54,643 nucleotides of DNA from Rikenellaceae bacterium (GCA_015060005.1 SUZI01000009.1:1-54643), one strand, 5' to 3'; positions 9,534 to 19,559 are shown, counted from the stretch's first letter. Notes: generated by a model from the sequence alone, not told the origin. Made by a program: numbers and translations.

Positions 9534-12149
9534 ATGGCACAAAGTAAGGCTGGTAAAACGACGAGAAAAGCTGCACCAAAGGCAAAAAATCAGGCATCGG
9601 GAGATAATGTAATCTGGATATTTGGTTTTGTGCTGCTGGTGAGCGGTGTGTTCTCTTTTATCTCAACACTGTCGCACTTCTTCAGCTGGAGCGAGGATGT
9701 GAGTGCTATCGCTGGCGGGGTAAATCCTGCCGGTAACTTGTTCGGTGATTTGGGTGCATACATAGGTTATGGATTTGTGGATGGCTCATTCGGCATCTTT
9801 GGACTACTGCTGGCGGCGGCTATGGTCTTCTTCGGCTGGCAGATAGTGCTTCGCCGCGAGATGCATCTGTGGTATGTGTCGTTGTGTGTGGGTTTGCTCT
9901 TAGTGGTCGGCTCGACGACGATGGGATATATCAGTTATCTTGCCGATACTACCTTCCCGTGGGGAGGCGACTGGGGTAGAGCCTCGGCAGAGTGGCTCAA
10001 CGAGATAATGCAGCTCGGAGTGATATTGGTGCTTATCTTTGCGTGGGGTCTGACGGGAATAGTCATCAACAGCAATCTCATAAACTTCCTCAGCGGTGTG
10101 GCACGCAAGGTGGAGAGTGGAGTAGGGAATATCGCTTCCAAAATCACATCGTCGACAGAGGAGGATGCTGAGGTTGATGAGGATGCGAAAGAAGCAGAAG
10201 ATACGGATGATGAGAAGACGCCAATGCCGCCCAAGCCAGCGGTGGTTGCTGGTAAGCGACCTATAAAAGATGTGAATGCCAAGCTCGGCGACGAGATAGC
10301 TATCGTGGCGGTAGAGGATGATGACACGAAGGCGGAAGAGCCCCAAAAGATTGTGGGAGATGATGTGCCTCAAAAGGAGATAGATAGGGAGAAGTTGCTC
10401 GGTACGACTGACGATAATGAGGAGCAATTTATCATTGTATCAGACGATGATGATAATCCTGCAGAGAAGGATATAGAGCCCGATGATATTGCGGATAAGA
10501 GTGTGGATACAGATAAGGCTGCGGCAGAAGATGAGGTGGATGAGGATGGTATAGTAATAAAGGTATACACACCAACACATAAGGAGGTAGACGAGGAGGA
10601 TGTAGAGGATGACTTGTATAATCCGCTACTCGACTTAAAGTCGTATCGTAAGCCCGATGTGCGTATATTGGAGGACTATCACTCAACGAACAAGGTGAGC
10701 GATGAGGAGATTCTCGAGAATAAGCATCGTATTGAGGAGACACTGCTGAATTTCGGTATTCCTATCGTGGATATAAATGCGACGGTAGGCCCTACGATTA
10801 CTCTCTATGAGATTGTACAGGCGCAGGGCGTGAAGATTGCGAAGATTCAGGGTCTGGAGAAGGATATTGCACAGAGCCTCAAATCGTTGGGTATACGTAT
10901 TATTGCTCCTATACCTGGTCGTGGAACAATCGGTATAGAGGTGCCAAACCGCGACAAGCAAATTGTGTCGATGCGTTCATCAATTCTCTCGCCAGAGTTT
11001 CAGGAGTCGAAGGCTCAGTTGCCTGTGGTCATCGGTCGCACGATACAGAATAAGAGCTATGTGTTCGATTTGGCTAAATTGCCTCACTTGCTGGTAGCAG
11101 GTGCTACGGGACAGGGTAAGTCGGTTGGTCTGAATGCGATAATTGCATCGTTGCTCTATCGTAAGCACCCTGCAGAGTTGAAGTTCGTATTGATAGACCC
11201 TAAGATGGTGGAGTTCTCGATGTATCAGCGATTGGAGCGTCATTTCTTGGCTAAGATGGAGTCGGCAGATGATGCAATCGTAACCGATACAAAGCAGGCT
11301 GTATGTGTGCTTAACTCGTTGGTTATCGAGATGGAGAACCGTCTGCAGTTATGTAAGATGGCGACAACAAAGAATATAGTAGAGTATAACGAGAAGTTTG
11401 TTCAGCGTAGGCTCAACCCTAATAATGGTCATCGTTTTCTGCCGTATATAGTTGTGGTGATAGACGAGTTTGCCGACCTGATTATGATGGCAAAGGATGT
11501 GGAGGCTCCTGTGATGCGTCTGGCACAGAAGGCACGTGCTGTGGGTATCCACCTTATCGTGGCAACGCAGCGACCCGATGTGAAGGTTATCACGGGAGGT
11601 ATCAAGGCTAACTTCCCATCACGTATTGCGTTCCGAGTGATGTCGATGGTCGACTCAAAGACTATCATCGACCAGCCAGGTGCTAATCAGCTTATTGGTC
11701 GAGGCGATATGCTTATCTCGAAGGATGGCGAGCTGACACGTATGCAGTGTGCTCTGATTGACACGCCAGAAATCACACGTCTGGTAGACTCGATAGCAGA
11801 GCAGCAGGGATATACCGAGGCGTATATGTTGCCCGAGTATAGTACCGAAGGTAGTGGCGAGGGTGGCTACGGAGGTGGAGACAGCGGCTCCGATGGAGAG
11901 AGTGGTAAGGCGGTGAAGTATGATGCTAAATATGCTGAAATTGCTCGCGATATTGTCGCTAACGGAAGATTCTCGATATCCTCTATTCAGCAGACTCACG
12001 AGGTGGGATTTAACCGTGCGGCACGTATCGTGCGTCAGTTGGAGCGTGATGGAATCGTTGGCCCTCAGATAGGCTCTAAACCTCGCGAGATAAAGTATTA
12101 TGACCTGCCTTCGTTGGAGGCAAAGTTGCAGGAGTTGGGACTTTTTTAG
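9534..12149 (+). CDS. ftsK: DNA translocase FtsK/SpoIIIE
   Basis: An 871-residue septum-anchored ATP-driven DNA pump. The N-terminal part has about four hydrophobic segments (roughly residues 25-180). It is followed by a long, very acidic linker (about 195-365) and then the RecA-like motor with Walker A GATGQGKS (523-530) and Walker B VVVIDEFADL (D644, E645). The C-terminal winged-helix gamma domain, which in known FtsK proteins reads polar DNA sequences, spans about 795-860. Finding it downstream of parE-parC is notable because FtsK is known in E. coli to stimulate topoisomerase IV during chromosome segregation. The linker is shorter than in E. coli FtsK. Confidence 0.93.
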   Translation: MAQSKAGKTTRKAAPKAKNQASGDNVIWIFGFVLLVSGVFSFISTLSHFFSWSEDVSAIAGGVNPAGNLFGDLGAYIGYGFVDGSFGIFGLLLAAAMVFFGWQIVLRREMHLWYVSLCVGLLLVVGSTTMGYISYLADTTFPWGGDWGRASAEWLNEIMQLGVILVLIFAWGLTGIVINSNLINFLSGVARKVESGVGNIASKITSSTEEDAEVDEDAKEAEDTDDEKTPMPPKPAVVAGKRPIKDVNAKLGDEIAIVAVEDDDTKAEEPQKIVGDDVPQKEIDREKLLGTTDDNEEQFIIVSDDDDNPAEKDIEPDDIADKSVDTDKAAAEDEVDEDGIVIKVYTPTHKEVDEEDVEDDLYNPLLDLKSYRKPDVRILEDYHSTNKVSDEEILENKHRIEETLLNFGIPIVDINATVGPTITLYEIVQAQGVKIAKIQGLEKDIAQSLKSLGIRIIAPIPGRGTIGIEVPNRDKQIVSMRSSILSPEFQESKAQLPVVIGRTIQNKSYVFDLAKLPHLLVAGATGQGKSVGLNAIIASLLYRKHPAELKFVLIDPKMVEFSMYQRLERHFLAKMESADDAIVTDTKQAVCVLNSLVIEMENRLQLCKMATTKNIVEYNEKFVQRRLNPNNGHRFLPYIVVVIDEFADLIMMAKDVEAPVMRLAQKARAVGIHLIVATQRPDVKVITGGIKANFPSRIAFRVMSMVDSKTIIDQPGANQLIGRGDMLISKDGELTRMQCALIDTPEITRLVDSIAEQQGYTEAYMLPEYSTEGSGEGGYGGGDSGSDGESGKAVKYDAKYAEIARDIVANGRFSISSIQQTHEVGFNRAARIVRQLERDGIVGPQIGSKPREIKYYDLPSLEAKLQELGLF

Positions 12150-12199
12150 ATGAGTGAAACACTAAGTGGAGTAAGTCGTACGTTTTAATTGAAAAACAG

Positions 12200-12802
12200 A
12201 TGTTTATGCGTAAGATATTATTGGCGTTGATAGCTGTGGTATGCTGCGGCGTTGTCTCGGCACAGAGCGGTGCAGATGCGATGCTTGCTAAGTTGGATAA
12301 ATATGTTGATGGATTGGGTGCGTATAAGATTACATTCCAGCTAACCTCGGCAGATTTTGTCTCGGAGGGCTACTGTGTTGTAAGTGGCGACAGCTACTAT
12401 ATCTCGGTGGGACGGTCGGAGGTGTACGCCGACGGTAAAGCTCGTTATGAGGTGGATGGCGTGCGTCGTGAGGTGAATATCGATGTGGTTGATACCAAGA
12501 GCCATAACATACTCGATAACCCTACACGTTGTTTTGATTTTGTAGGCGAGGATTACTCGGCGGAGATAACCTCCAGCGAGGGCTCGGAGGTGGAGATTCA
12601 CCTCTCGGGAAACGACATTATGGAGGAGGGCGATATCTACATCACAATAGATGCTGCAAGTGGCAAACCTCTGTCGTTGCTCTATACTCTCTATGAGGAT
12701 GAGGCGTACATTGACATCAAAAGTATTGCGAGTGATAACACCCCAGTGAAGAAGTTTGCTCCATCAGCCTATCGTGGCTTTGAGATGATAGATTTCAGAT
12801 AG
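12200..12802 (+). CDS. LolA-like outer-membrane lipoprotein carrier
   Basis: A 200-residue secreted protein. A signal peptide occupies the first 22 residues (hydrophobic core ILLALIAVVCC, likely cleavage after VSA). The second ATG at 12206 (MRKILL) is an equally likely start. The rest is beta-rich with the low-complexity spacing of LolA/LolB-type lipid-binding barrels (SEGYCVVSGDSYY, YEVDGVRREVNI, GKPLSLLYTL). LolA-like genes commonly follow ftsK in this phylum. The assignment rests on that position plus overall pattern, not on a catalytic motif, so the family call is moderate. It closes the run and is followed by a terminator. Confidence 0.7.
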   Translation: MFMRKILLALIAVVCCGVVSAQSGADAMLAKLDKYVDGLGAYKITFQLTSADFVSEGYCVVSGDSYYISVGRSEVYADGKARYEVDGVRREVNIDVVDTKSHNILDNPTRCFDFVGEDYSAEITSSEGSEVEIHLSGNDIMEEGDIYITIDAASGKPLSLLYTLYEDEAYIDIKSIASDNTPVKKFAPSAYRGFEMIDFR

Positions 12803-12837
12803 AGACGGATGACTGTAAAAAAAGCGGTCTTGGACAG

Positions 12838-12872
12838 AAAAATCTCTCGGCAGGGTGTCGGGAGATTTTTTT
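12838..12872 (+). terminator. Terminator closing the plsC-to-lolA run
   Basis: Stem 12838-12849 pairs with 12859-12870 (AAAAATCTC with GAGATTTTT, plus three inner pairs), with loop 12850-12858, ending in a seven-T run. Confidence 0.8.
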
Positions 12873-12958
12873 AATCGCCTTAAACAGCCTAAAAATGGGC
12901 AAAAACGGGGTGTTTTGAGAAATAAATTTTGAAAAACGCAAGAAAACGGGATGTAAAG

Positions 12959-12989
12959 TTGTTTATTTGTAAAATAAACACTACTTTTG
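12959..12989 (+). promoter_or_regulatory. gyrA promoter
   Basis: TTG at 12959-12961, exactly 20 nt spacer, TACTTTTG at 12982-12989, about 50 nt before the gyrA start. Confidence 0.65.
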
Positions 12990-13040
12990 TTTGATTAATG
13001 AGAGTGCACTTTGTGCTAATTTTATTAGGAAAATAGAAAT

Positions 13041-15626
13041 ATGTTGACTGAAGAAGAAAAGAATGACGGTTTGGTGGGTAGAATTGTGCCTATCAATATC
13101 GAGGAACAAATGAAGTCGGCTTATATCGACTATTCGATGTCGGTAATTGTGTCGCGTGCGTTGCCAGATGTGCGTGATGGTTTGAAGCCTGTTCATCGTC
13201 GTATTCTTTACGATATGAGTGCTGAGCTTAATCTCTACTCGGATAAGCCAACACGTAAGTCTGCACGTATCGTCGGTGATGTGCTCGGTAAGTTCCACCC
13301 ACACGGCGATAGCTCAGTATATGAGGCTATGGTGCGTCTGGCTCAGGAGTGGGCAATGCGTTATCCTTTGGTAGAGGGTCAGGGTAACTTCGGTTCGATG
13401 GACGGCGACTCTGCTGCGGCAATGCGTTATACCGAGGCTCGTATGCAGAAGATTACCGATGAGGTGATGGCAGATATCGAGAAGGATACTATCGACTGGA
13501 CAACAAACTTCGATGATACACTTAAGGAGCCTACTGTGCTGCCTACACGTATCCCACTTTTGTTGGTGAACGGTGCAAGCGGTATTGCGGTAGGTATGGC
13601 TACAAATATGGCACCACACAACCTCGGCGAGGTAGTGGATGCCTGCTGTGCTTATATCGACAACCCAGAGTGTGAGTGCGAGGAGCTGTTGCAGTATGTG
13701 AAGGGTCCCGACTTCCCAACAGGAGCTTTGATTTATGGCTACGAGGGCGTGAAGGAGGCTCTGCTGACAGGTCGTGGTCGCGTGATGATGCGTGCACGTA
13801 CCGAGATTGAGACAACAGAGAGCGGTCGAGAGTGTATCGTAGTTACGGAGATTCCTTATATGGTTAACAAAGCCGAGATGATTAAGAAAATCGGTGAGCT
13901 GGTTAACGAGAAGAAGATTGAGGGTATCTCTTACATCAACGACGAGAGTGATAGAAAGGGTATGCGTATCACCATCTTTGTCAAGAAAGATGCTTCGGCA
14001 AATGTGGTGTTGAATACTCTGTTCAAGAATACCCAGTTGCAGACATCGTTTGCGGTGAACAATATCGCATTGGTGAATGGTCGTCCTCAGCTGCTTAACC
14101 TGAAGGATTTGATTCATCACTTCGTAGACCACCGCCACGATGTTGTTGTACGTCGTACACGCTTCGACTTGAAGAAAGCCCAGGAGCGTATGCACATCGT
14201 ACAGGGTTTGCTCATCGCACAGGAGAACATCGACGAGATAGTTCAGATTATCAAGTCATCACGCAGCACCGACTTGGCTAAGCAGGCATTGCAGGAGCGT
14301 TTCGGCTTGAGCGAGATACAGTCGGCGGCTATCGTGGAGATGCGTCTGCGTCAGCTCACAGGCTTGGAGCGTGAGAAGTTGGAGGCGGAGCACGCAGAGT
14401 TGGAGCGTAAGATTAACTACTACAACGAGGTGCTGGCAAGCGAGCAGATGCAGTGGCAGATTGTGAAAGATGAGCTGCAGGAGATAAAGGCTCAGTATGG
14501 CGACGAGCGTCGTACCGAGATTGTATACTCTTCGGAGGAGTTCAACCCAGAGGATTTCTATGCTGATGAGGATATGGTAATCACCATCTCGCATATGGGT
14601 TATATCAAGCGTACACCACTCGCTGAGTATCGTACACAGAACCGTGGCGGTATAGGCGTGAAGGGTAGTGCTACACGTGATGAGGACTTCATCGAGCACA
14701 TTTATGTTGCTTCGATGCACAACACGATGATGTTCTTTACCGAGAAGGGCCGTTGCTACTGGTTGAAGGTATATGAGATTCCAGAGGGCACACGTGCTTC
14801 GAAGGGTCGTGCTATACAGAACGTCATCCAGATTGAACCAGATGATAAGGTACGTGCTTATATCAACACCAAGAATCTCAACGACGAGGAGTATATCAAC
14901 AACAACTACATAGTGATGTGTACTCGCGAGGGTATCATCAAGAAGACTAAGTTGGAGGCTTACTCTCGTCCACGTCAGAATGGTGTCATCGCGATTGTTA
15001 TCCGCGAGGGCGACCAGCTTCTGGAGGCAAAGATTACCAGCGGCGAGTCGGAGATTATGATTGCGGCACGTGGCGGTAAGGCTATACGCTTCCCAGAGAA
15101 CAAGGTGCGTCCTATTGGTCGTGTGAGTGCCGGTGTAAGAGGTATCGAGCTCGAGAACGATGACGAGGTTGTAGGAATGATTTGCATTGAGCCTGACCAG
15201 AAGAAGGATGTCTTGGTACTCTCGGAGCACGGATATGGTAAGCGTACCGACCTGGACGAGTATCGTATCACTAACCGTGGTGGTAAGGGTGTGAAGACTA
15301 TCAACATCACCGAGAAGACGGGCGACTTGGTATCTATCCAGGCTGTGGAGGATGATAACGATTTGATGATTATCAATAAGTCGGGTATCACAATCCGCAC
15401 GAAGGTGGATCAGATACGTGTCGCAGGTCGTGCAACCCAGGGCGTACGTATCATCAACTTGCGTGATGGCGACTCAATCGCTTCGGTGATGGCAGTGCCA
15501 AAGAGCGAGGAAGAGGAGCCACAGGAGGGTGTAGTCGTAGACGCTGAGAGCACAACAGAGGTAGCCGAGGTAGAGCAGACCGAGGCAGTTGTTGTCGAGC
15601 AGGCAGAGACTAATGAAGAGCGATAG
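13041..15626 (+). CDS. gyrA: DNA gyrase subunit A
   Basis: The 861-residue cleaving subunit of gyrase. The catalytic tyrosine is Y130 in [10 protein letters not shown]. The quinolone pocket reads [13 protein letters not shown]91 matches E. coli Ser83 and E95 matches Asp87, so no classic resistance substitution at the Ser83 position is seen. The C-terminal wrapping domain carries several R-G-G/K-G repeats, including NRGGIGVKG, which serves as the GyrA box (family consensus QRRGGKG). An acidic, Val/Glu-rich tail (last about 35 residues) ends the protein. It has its own promoter and is followed 46 bp later by a secreted TPR protein. gyrB is not in the window. Confidence 0.95.
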   Translation: MLTEEEKNDGLVGRIVPINIEEQMKSAYIDYSMSVIVSRALPDVRDGLKPVHRRILYDMSAELNLYSDKPTRKSARIVGDVLGKFHPHGDSSVYEAMVRLAQEWAMRYPLVEGQGNFGSMDGDSAAAMRYTEARMQKITDEVMADIEKDTIDWTTNFDDTLKEPTVLPTRIPLLLVNGASGIAVGMATNMAPHNLGEVVDACCAYIDNPECECEELLQYVKGPDFPTGALIYGYEGVKEALLTGRGRVMMRARTEIETTESGRECIVVTEIPYMVNKAEMIKKIGELVNEKKIEGISYINDESDRKGMRITIFVKKDASANVVLNTLFKNTQLQTSFAVNNIALVNGRPQLLNLKDLIHHFVDHRHDVVVRRTRFDLKKAQERMHIVQGLLIAQENIDEIVQIIKSSRSTDLAKQALQERFGLSEIQSAAIVEMRLRQLTGLEREKLEAEHAELERKINYYNEVLASEQMQWQIVKDELQEIKAQYGDERRTEIVYSSEEFNPEDFYADEDMVITISHMGYIKRTPLAEYRTQNRGGIGVKGSATRDEDFIEHIYVASMHNTMMFFTEKGRCYWLKVYEIPEGTRASKGRAIQNVIQIEPDDKVRAYINTKNLNDEEYINNNYIVMCTREGIIKKTKLEAYSRPRQNGVIAIVIREGDQLLEAKITSGESEIMIAARGGKAIRFPENKVRPIGRVSAGVRGIELENDDEVVGMICIEPDQKKDVLVLSEHGYGKRTDLDEYRITNRGGKGVKTINITEKTGDLVSIQAVEDDNDLMIINKSGITIRTKVDQIRVAGRATQGVRIINLRDGDSIASVMAVPKSEEEEPQEGVVVDAESTTEVAEVEQTEAVVVEQAETNEER

Positions 15627-15672
15627 ACAATAAAATTAAATAATGAACGTTTTACATTAAAAGAGTAAAATT

Positions 15673-17046
15673 ATGAAGAAGTTACTTTTTGCGGTGCTGG
15701 CTGTAATGGTTATGGCGACACCAATGGTAAATGCACAAAAGATTAACAAGGAGAGCGTGAAGGCTAAGCTTGAGAAGGCTGATGCTACTTTGCAGGATGC
15801 TAAGAAGAATGGCAAGGCTTCGACCTGGATGAACCACGCTAAGGCTTACTATGAGGCAGCAACCATCGCTACAAAGGATTTGTACGTAGGTATGACTATG
15901 GACGATGTACAGATGGTACTTGGCGAGCCAACAGGTAGCCGTATGGGTGTTCAGCTCTCGGGTGGAGTGTATAACGAGTTCCAGTTCCCTTGGGTTACAG
16001 TTTATGTTGCAGCAGTAAACAACCTGCTCACCACTTGGGTAGCAACAGATTTCGTTATTGAGAATAAGGATTTGTGTGCTGTGGCTCTTGCATCTTTGAA
16101 CAAGGCTTACGAGTTGGATGCTAAGCAGGAGAAGAAGATTGCTGAGGAGTTGGTTAAGTTGGAGAACTACTACAAGCAGGGCGGTAATGTAAGCCTCGAT
16201 TTGGAGTTGTATCTCGACGCAGCATATTTCTATACTAAGGCTTATGAGGTTCAGAATAGCCCTGCATATGCGGGCAATAAGACCGGCGACTACCCATATT
16301 TTGCAGGTTATCTCTATACTGTAGATGGTCAGGCTAACTCAAACTCTAAGTCATATGAGAAGGGTGCAGCTGCTTTGAACCAGTCTTTGGCTGAGGGTTA
16401 TACCGACCAGGATGGTAACATCTACTTCTATCTCTACGTATGCTATGCTAACCAGACAGATTCTCCTGTTCGTGCTGCTAACCTTGAGCGTGCAAAGCAG
16501 GTGTTGATGGAGGGCTTGGCTAAGTTCCCTGAGAATGAGAATATCGTAGAGGGCTTGGTACACCTCTATACTTCAGAGGAGAGCCTTGGCAACCCAGCTG
16601 ACCTGGTTGAGTTGGTAGACAACGCTCTGGAGCGTGATCCACAGAACGCAGGTTTGTGGTTTGGTCGTGGTCGTATCTTCTTCGCTTTGGAGAACTACGA
16701 CGAGGCTATCGTATCTTTCAAGAAGGTTGTAGAGATTACTCCTGAGGACTATATGACTTGGTTCTACATCGGTTACTTCTACACTTTGAAGGGTGATGCA
16801 GCTAACGAGGCATTCTACGAGCGTGAGTACACAAGCTACGAGGAGCAGGATAAGGATATGAAGGCTATCAACGGTATCTATATGGAGGCTCTTCCATATT
16901 TGGAGAAGTCGTATGAGCTGAATCCTGAGAACTTTAGCACTGTTGAGACTTTGAAGGCTTTGACATTCCGCTTGCGTGAGGAGCCAGGTATTATGGAGAA
17001 GTACAACAAGTACAACGAGGTGTATCAGCAGATGTCTAACAAATAG
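15673..17046 (+). CDS. Secreted TPR-repeat protein with BamE-like motif
   Basis: A 457-residue exported protein with a signal peptide (MKKLLFAVLAVMVMA, likely cleavage after VNA). Around residues 75-90 it has VGMTMDDVQMVLGEPTG, closely resembling the GMTxxxVxxxLGxP signature of BamE/SmpA-type lipoproteins. The rest is made of TPR-like helical repeats, clearest at about 320-380 (LWFGRGRIFFALENYDEAI and the following repeat). It is likely periplasmic or attached to the outer membrane and mediates protein contacts. It is probably co-transcribed with gyrA and followed by a strong terminator. No enzymatic motif is seen. Codon use is rich in highly expressed-type codons, suggesting abundant product. 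Confidence 0.75.
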   Translation: MKKLLFAVLAVMVMATPMVNAQKINKESVKAKLEKADATLQDAKKNGKASTWMNHAKAYYEAATIATKDLYVGMTMDDVQMVLGEPTGSRMGVQLSGGVYNEFQFPWVTVYVAAVNNLLTTWVATDFVIENKDLCAVALASLNKAYELDAKQEKKIAEELVKLENYYKQGGNVSLDLELYLDAAYFYTKAYEVQNSPAYAGNKTGDYPYFAGYLYTVDGQANSNSKSYEKGAAALNQSLAEGYTDQDGNIYFYLYVCYANQTDSPVRAANLERAKQVLMEGLAKFPENENIVEGLVHLYTSEESLGNPADLVELVDNALERDPQNAGLWFGRGRIFFALENYDEAIVSFKKVVEITPEDYMTWFYIGYFYTLKGDAANEAFYEREYTSYEEQDKDMKAINGIYMEALPYLEKSYELNPENFSTVETLKALTFRLREEPGIMEKYNKYNEVYQQMSNK

Positions 17047-17069
17047 GACAAGCACCTGATAATAATAGG

Positions 17070-17102
17070 ATATAATGGCTCGCTTGTTGCGAGCCATTAT
17101 AT
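17070..17102 (+). terminator. Terminator after the gyrA-TPR unit
   Basis: A perfect 14-bp stem (17070-17083 with 17089-17102, loop TTGTT), followed by only a short T-run (CTTT). Confidence 0.7.
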
Positions 17103-17143
17103 CTTTAGAGCGTGATGTGCAAGTGATGATATAATTATAAGGT

Positions 17144-17731
17144 ATGAAAAAGTTGCTTAATCCGTTTCGCTACCTCGCAATGCGACAAATAGGCTGTTGG
17201 GGTGTGGCGATGATGATAATGACTGCGATATATTGCTGGCTCCTGCCACTGAAGATGACCTCGCTTACACAAGTGGCTATCGTGCTGGAGCAGCCACGTC
17301 TGTGGCAGAGTACGGTGGAGCAGTTGGCGGTGTGGTTGATTTTTACTATCGTTTTATTTATTATTGGCAAACTCTTCTCCACCTCGCAGGTGCGTTTGCA
17401 AGATGTGGCAGCATATAATCTCTTTGCACGTCTGCCCTTCGATGTGATGTTGCTTATGTATACAGTGCCAGAGGTCAAGAGCGTGATGTTCAAGATGCAA
17501 CTCCTGGGCGAGGCGATAGTATCTGGAGCAAATCCTGATTTGTCGGCTGTAACGCAGTATATGTCGACCATATTGTTGGTGAGTCTTGTGTCGTTGCTCT
17601 TCTCTGTGTGGTACTTCTATTGGAGCTATAAGGGCTTCGCCGAAGCGACAAATATACGAAACGGCAAGGGCGTGGCTCTATTTATTGTGGGATTTCTGAT
17701 TGCCTATGTTGCATCGGGATACCTGTTATAG
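17144..17731 (+). CDS. Integral membrane protein, possibly YIP1-like
   Basis: A 195-residue protein with about five hydrophobic segments (near residues 17-35, 60-82, 98-110, 140-162 and 174-194). The short N-terminal NPFRYLAMR motif and the spacing of helices resemble the Yip1-domain membrane proteins often found in this phylum, but the match is by general appearance only. No catalytic residues are evident. It stands alone between two terminators and converges on meaB. Confidence 0.6.
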   Translation: MKKLLNPFRYLAMRQIGCWGVAMMIMTAIYCWLLPLKMTSLTQVAIVLEQPRLWQSTVEQLAVWLIFTIVLFIIGKLFSTSQVRLQDVAAYNLFARLPFDVMLLMYTVPEVKSVMFKMQLLGEAIVSGANPDLSAVTQYMSTILLVSLVSLLFSVWYFYWSYKGFAEATNIRNGKGVALFIVGFLIAYVASGYLL

Positions 17732-17733
17732 AA

Positions 17734-17769
17734 AAAAGCGGTGAAAATCAGTTGATTTTCACCGCTTTT
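17734..17769. terminator. Bidirectional terminator between convergent genes
   Basis: Arms 17734-17750 and 17753-17769 form a near-perfect hairpin with A-run before and T-run after, serving both the membrane-protein gene (plus) and meaB (minus). Confidence 0.8.
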
Positions 17770-17788
17770 AGTTTATTGCTTTATTGGC

Positions 17789-18901
17789 TTACTTATCGCC
17801 AAAATAGATATCTAACAGCTCTTTGGCAGCAATGAATGAGCTGAGTTTCGCATCCAATACACGAGCCTCAACATCGGCTATGCGAGCCTCAATCTCCGGA
17901 TTTTGGTAGAAGCTGCTCTTCAGTGCCTCGTTGATACTCTCGTACATCCAATACTTATTCTGGCGGTTGCGGTTGGCTGCATAGTAGCCATTCTGCTCGA
18001 TATGCTCGATATACTCCTCAACACCTTTCCATACCTCCTCCAAACCGGTCTTGTTGACCGATGAGCAGGTGTATACCTTGGGTCGCCATCCCGACTCGGG
18101 CATTGGGAAGAGGTGGAGTGCTCCCTGATACTGCACCTTTGCCAGCTCTGCCTTGTGGATATTCTCGCCATCTGCCTTGGTGATGACCATCATATCTGCC
18201 ATCTCCATAATACCTCGCTTGATACCCTGCAACTCATCGCCTGCACCCGAAATCTGCAACATCATAAACATATCGACCATAGAGTGAACAGCCGTCTCGG
18301 ACTGACCAACACCAACGGTCTCGATGAAGATGACATCAAAGCCGGCAGCCTCGCACAGCACGATGGTCTCGCGTGTCTTACGGGCTACGCCACCCAATGA
18401 GCCCGCCGATGGCGAAGGGCGGATGAAGATGTCGGGATTGGATGATATGCTCTCCATACGTGTCTTGTCGCCCAGAATAGAGCCACCGCTACGCTCCGAA
18501 CTTGGGTCAATAGCAAGCACAGCCAAACGATGACGAAGGCTCGCTACCATACCGCCGATAGCCTCAATGAAAGTCGATTTTCCTGCTCCTGGAACACCCG
18601 TGATGCCTATGCGGATAGATTTACCCGAGTAGGGTAGGCAACGCTCGATAATCTCCTGAGCCTGAGCGTAATGCGTAGGATTGTTGCTCTCTATCAGGGT
18701 GATAGCCTGCGAGAGAATCGTAATGTCGCCACGAAGGATACCATCGACATACTCGTCGGTGGTTATCGTGCGACGTTTCTTACGGACAAAATAGGGGTTG
18801 ACAATGGGCTGGTCCTCAACACCGGCAGTAACGTTGAGTGCACTGTCGTGATGAGCATCAATGTATTCTCGCTCGAAATGTTCGATTTTAGTGAATGCCA
18901 T
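17789..18901 (-). CDS. meaB: Methylmalonyl-CoA mutase-associated GTPase MeaB
   Basis: A 370-residue G3E-family GTPase that loads and protects the B12 cofactor of methylmalonyl-CoA mutase. Seen: P-loop TGVPGAGKST (101-110), LAIDPSSERSGGSILGDKTR, ETVGVGQSE and the guanine-specificity motif TKADG. The N-terminal extension (about 40 residues) is unremarkable. It lies next to, and divergent from, the methylmalonyl-CoA epimerase and decarboxylase operon, supporting the role in succinate-to-propionate conversion. The mutase genes themselves are not in the window. Its start is 1 bp after the stop of the upstream thioredoxin-fold gene, so they form one transcript. Confidence 0.92.
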   Translation of the reverse strand: MAFTKIEHFEREYIDAHHDSALNVTAGVEDQPIVNPYFVRKKRRTITTDEYVDGILRGDITILSQAITLIESNNPTHYAQAQEIIERCLPYSGKSIRIGITGVPGAGKSTFIEAIGGMVASLRHRLAVLAIDPSSERSGGSILGDKTRMESISSNPDIFIRPSPSAGSLGGVARKTRETIVLCEAAGFDVIFIETVGVGQSETAVHSMVDMFMMLQISGAGDELQGIKRGIMEMADMMVITKADGENIHKAELAKVQYQGALHLFPMPESGWRPKVYTCSSVNKTGLEEVWKGVEEYIEHIEQNGYYAANRNRQNKYWMYESINEALKSSFYQNPEIEARIADVEARVLDAKLSSFIAAKELLDIYFGDK

Positions 18902-18902
18902 T

Positions 18903-19382
18903 TTATATCTTATCTTTTTCGGTTACTATATTGCGGAAAATGTTGATGTTAAGTGTTGCAGCGTTGCCGCACCATACCGCTTCACGGTGGGAGTTGTATA
19001 TCACGCAAAATGGTACAAATTTAACCCCAAAGTCGCGAAATATTCTGCCCTCGTTGTCGAATAGTACGCCAGAGTAGTTATCCAAGGCAGAGGTGAGGCT
19101 GACACCCGCTACGGAGTAGTCCTCTTTGGTGATGATGACGATGTTGAATTGACCTTTGTACTCACGGCAAAGTTGTTTGACGCCCCGTAGGGCTGCATTG
19201 CACAAGCTGCTCTCCGAATGGTAGAATATAATACAGGTGTAGGGTGCTGAGTCGGGCTCGGCATCCATCAGCCAGGCGTGGCTCCTTATCTTGGGAATCT
19301 TGTCGCCAATGATAATGTTCTGGGCAAGAGCTGCTGTGGTGGAACACAGCAAAGCAAAAATTATAATACAGAGTCTACGCAT
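18903..19382 (-). CDS. Exported thioredoxin-fold protein lacking the CxxC motif
   Basis: A 159-residue protein with a signal peptide (MRRLCIIIFALLCSTTAALA, cleavage before Q21). The mature part follows a thioredoxin/redoxin layout: IGDKIPKIRSHAWL near the N-terminus, a strand CIIFYHSESSLCNAAL where the CxxC would normally be, and the cis-proline position VKFVPFCVIYN (V123, P124). The active site keeps only the second cysteine (C61), so a classical disulfide-exchange role is doubtful. It is upstream of and tightly linked to meaB. Possible roles are a redox sensor or a degenerate redoxin; the fold call is fair, the function unknown. Confidence 0.65.
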   Translation of the reverse strand: MRRLCIIIFALLCSTTAALAQNIIIGDKIPKIRSHAWLMDAEPDSAPYTCIIFYHSESSLCNAALRGVKQLCREYKGQFNIVIITKEDYSVAGVSLTSALDNYSGVLFDNEGRIFRDFGVKFVPFCVIYNSHREAVWCGNAATLNINIFRNIVTEKDKI

Positions 19383-19407
19383 CGTAAATCAAATGTGATA
19401 CAACCAA

Positions 19408-19438
19408 CAAAAATAACACCTTTTGACAAAAGAAACAA
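19408..19438 (-). promoter_or_regulatory. Promoter of the redoxin-meaB pair
   Basis: On the minus strand: TTG (complement of 19436-19438), 20 nt, TATTTTTG (complement of 19408-19415), about 25 nt upstream of the start. Confidence 0.55.
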
Positions 19439-19551
19439 GAGTTTTTGCGGCTATTTGCACAGAAGAGAACGGAGTGTCGGAATTTGAACTATTTATATAT
19501 ATTTTATATATAAAAGGTCGTAAAATATTTTCTTATTTGGGATTTTACTTG

Positions 19552-19559
19552 TACCTTTG
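19552..19559 (+). promoter_or_regulatory. -7 element of the mce-mmd operon
   Basis: TACCTTTG matches TAnnTTTG, 75 nt before the mce start. No TTG lies at the usual 19-21 nt spacing, so only the -7 box is supported. Confidence 0.5.

Noticed and set aside
12140..12149. Clamp-binding motif at the FtsK C-terminus (QELGLF)
   Set aside because: One residue too long for the QLxLF pattern, and it overlaps the folded gamma-domain end; unlike ParC there is no disordered tail.
13314..15230. Two long minus-strand ORFs across gyrA
   Set aside because: Antisense shadows of gyrA, rich in Leu, His and Thr, with no family features.
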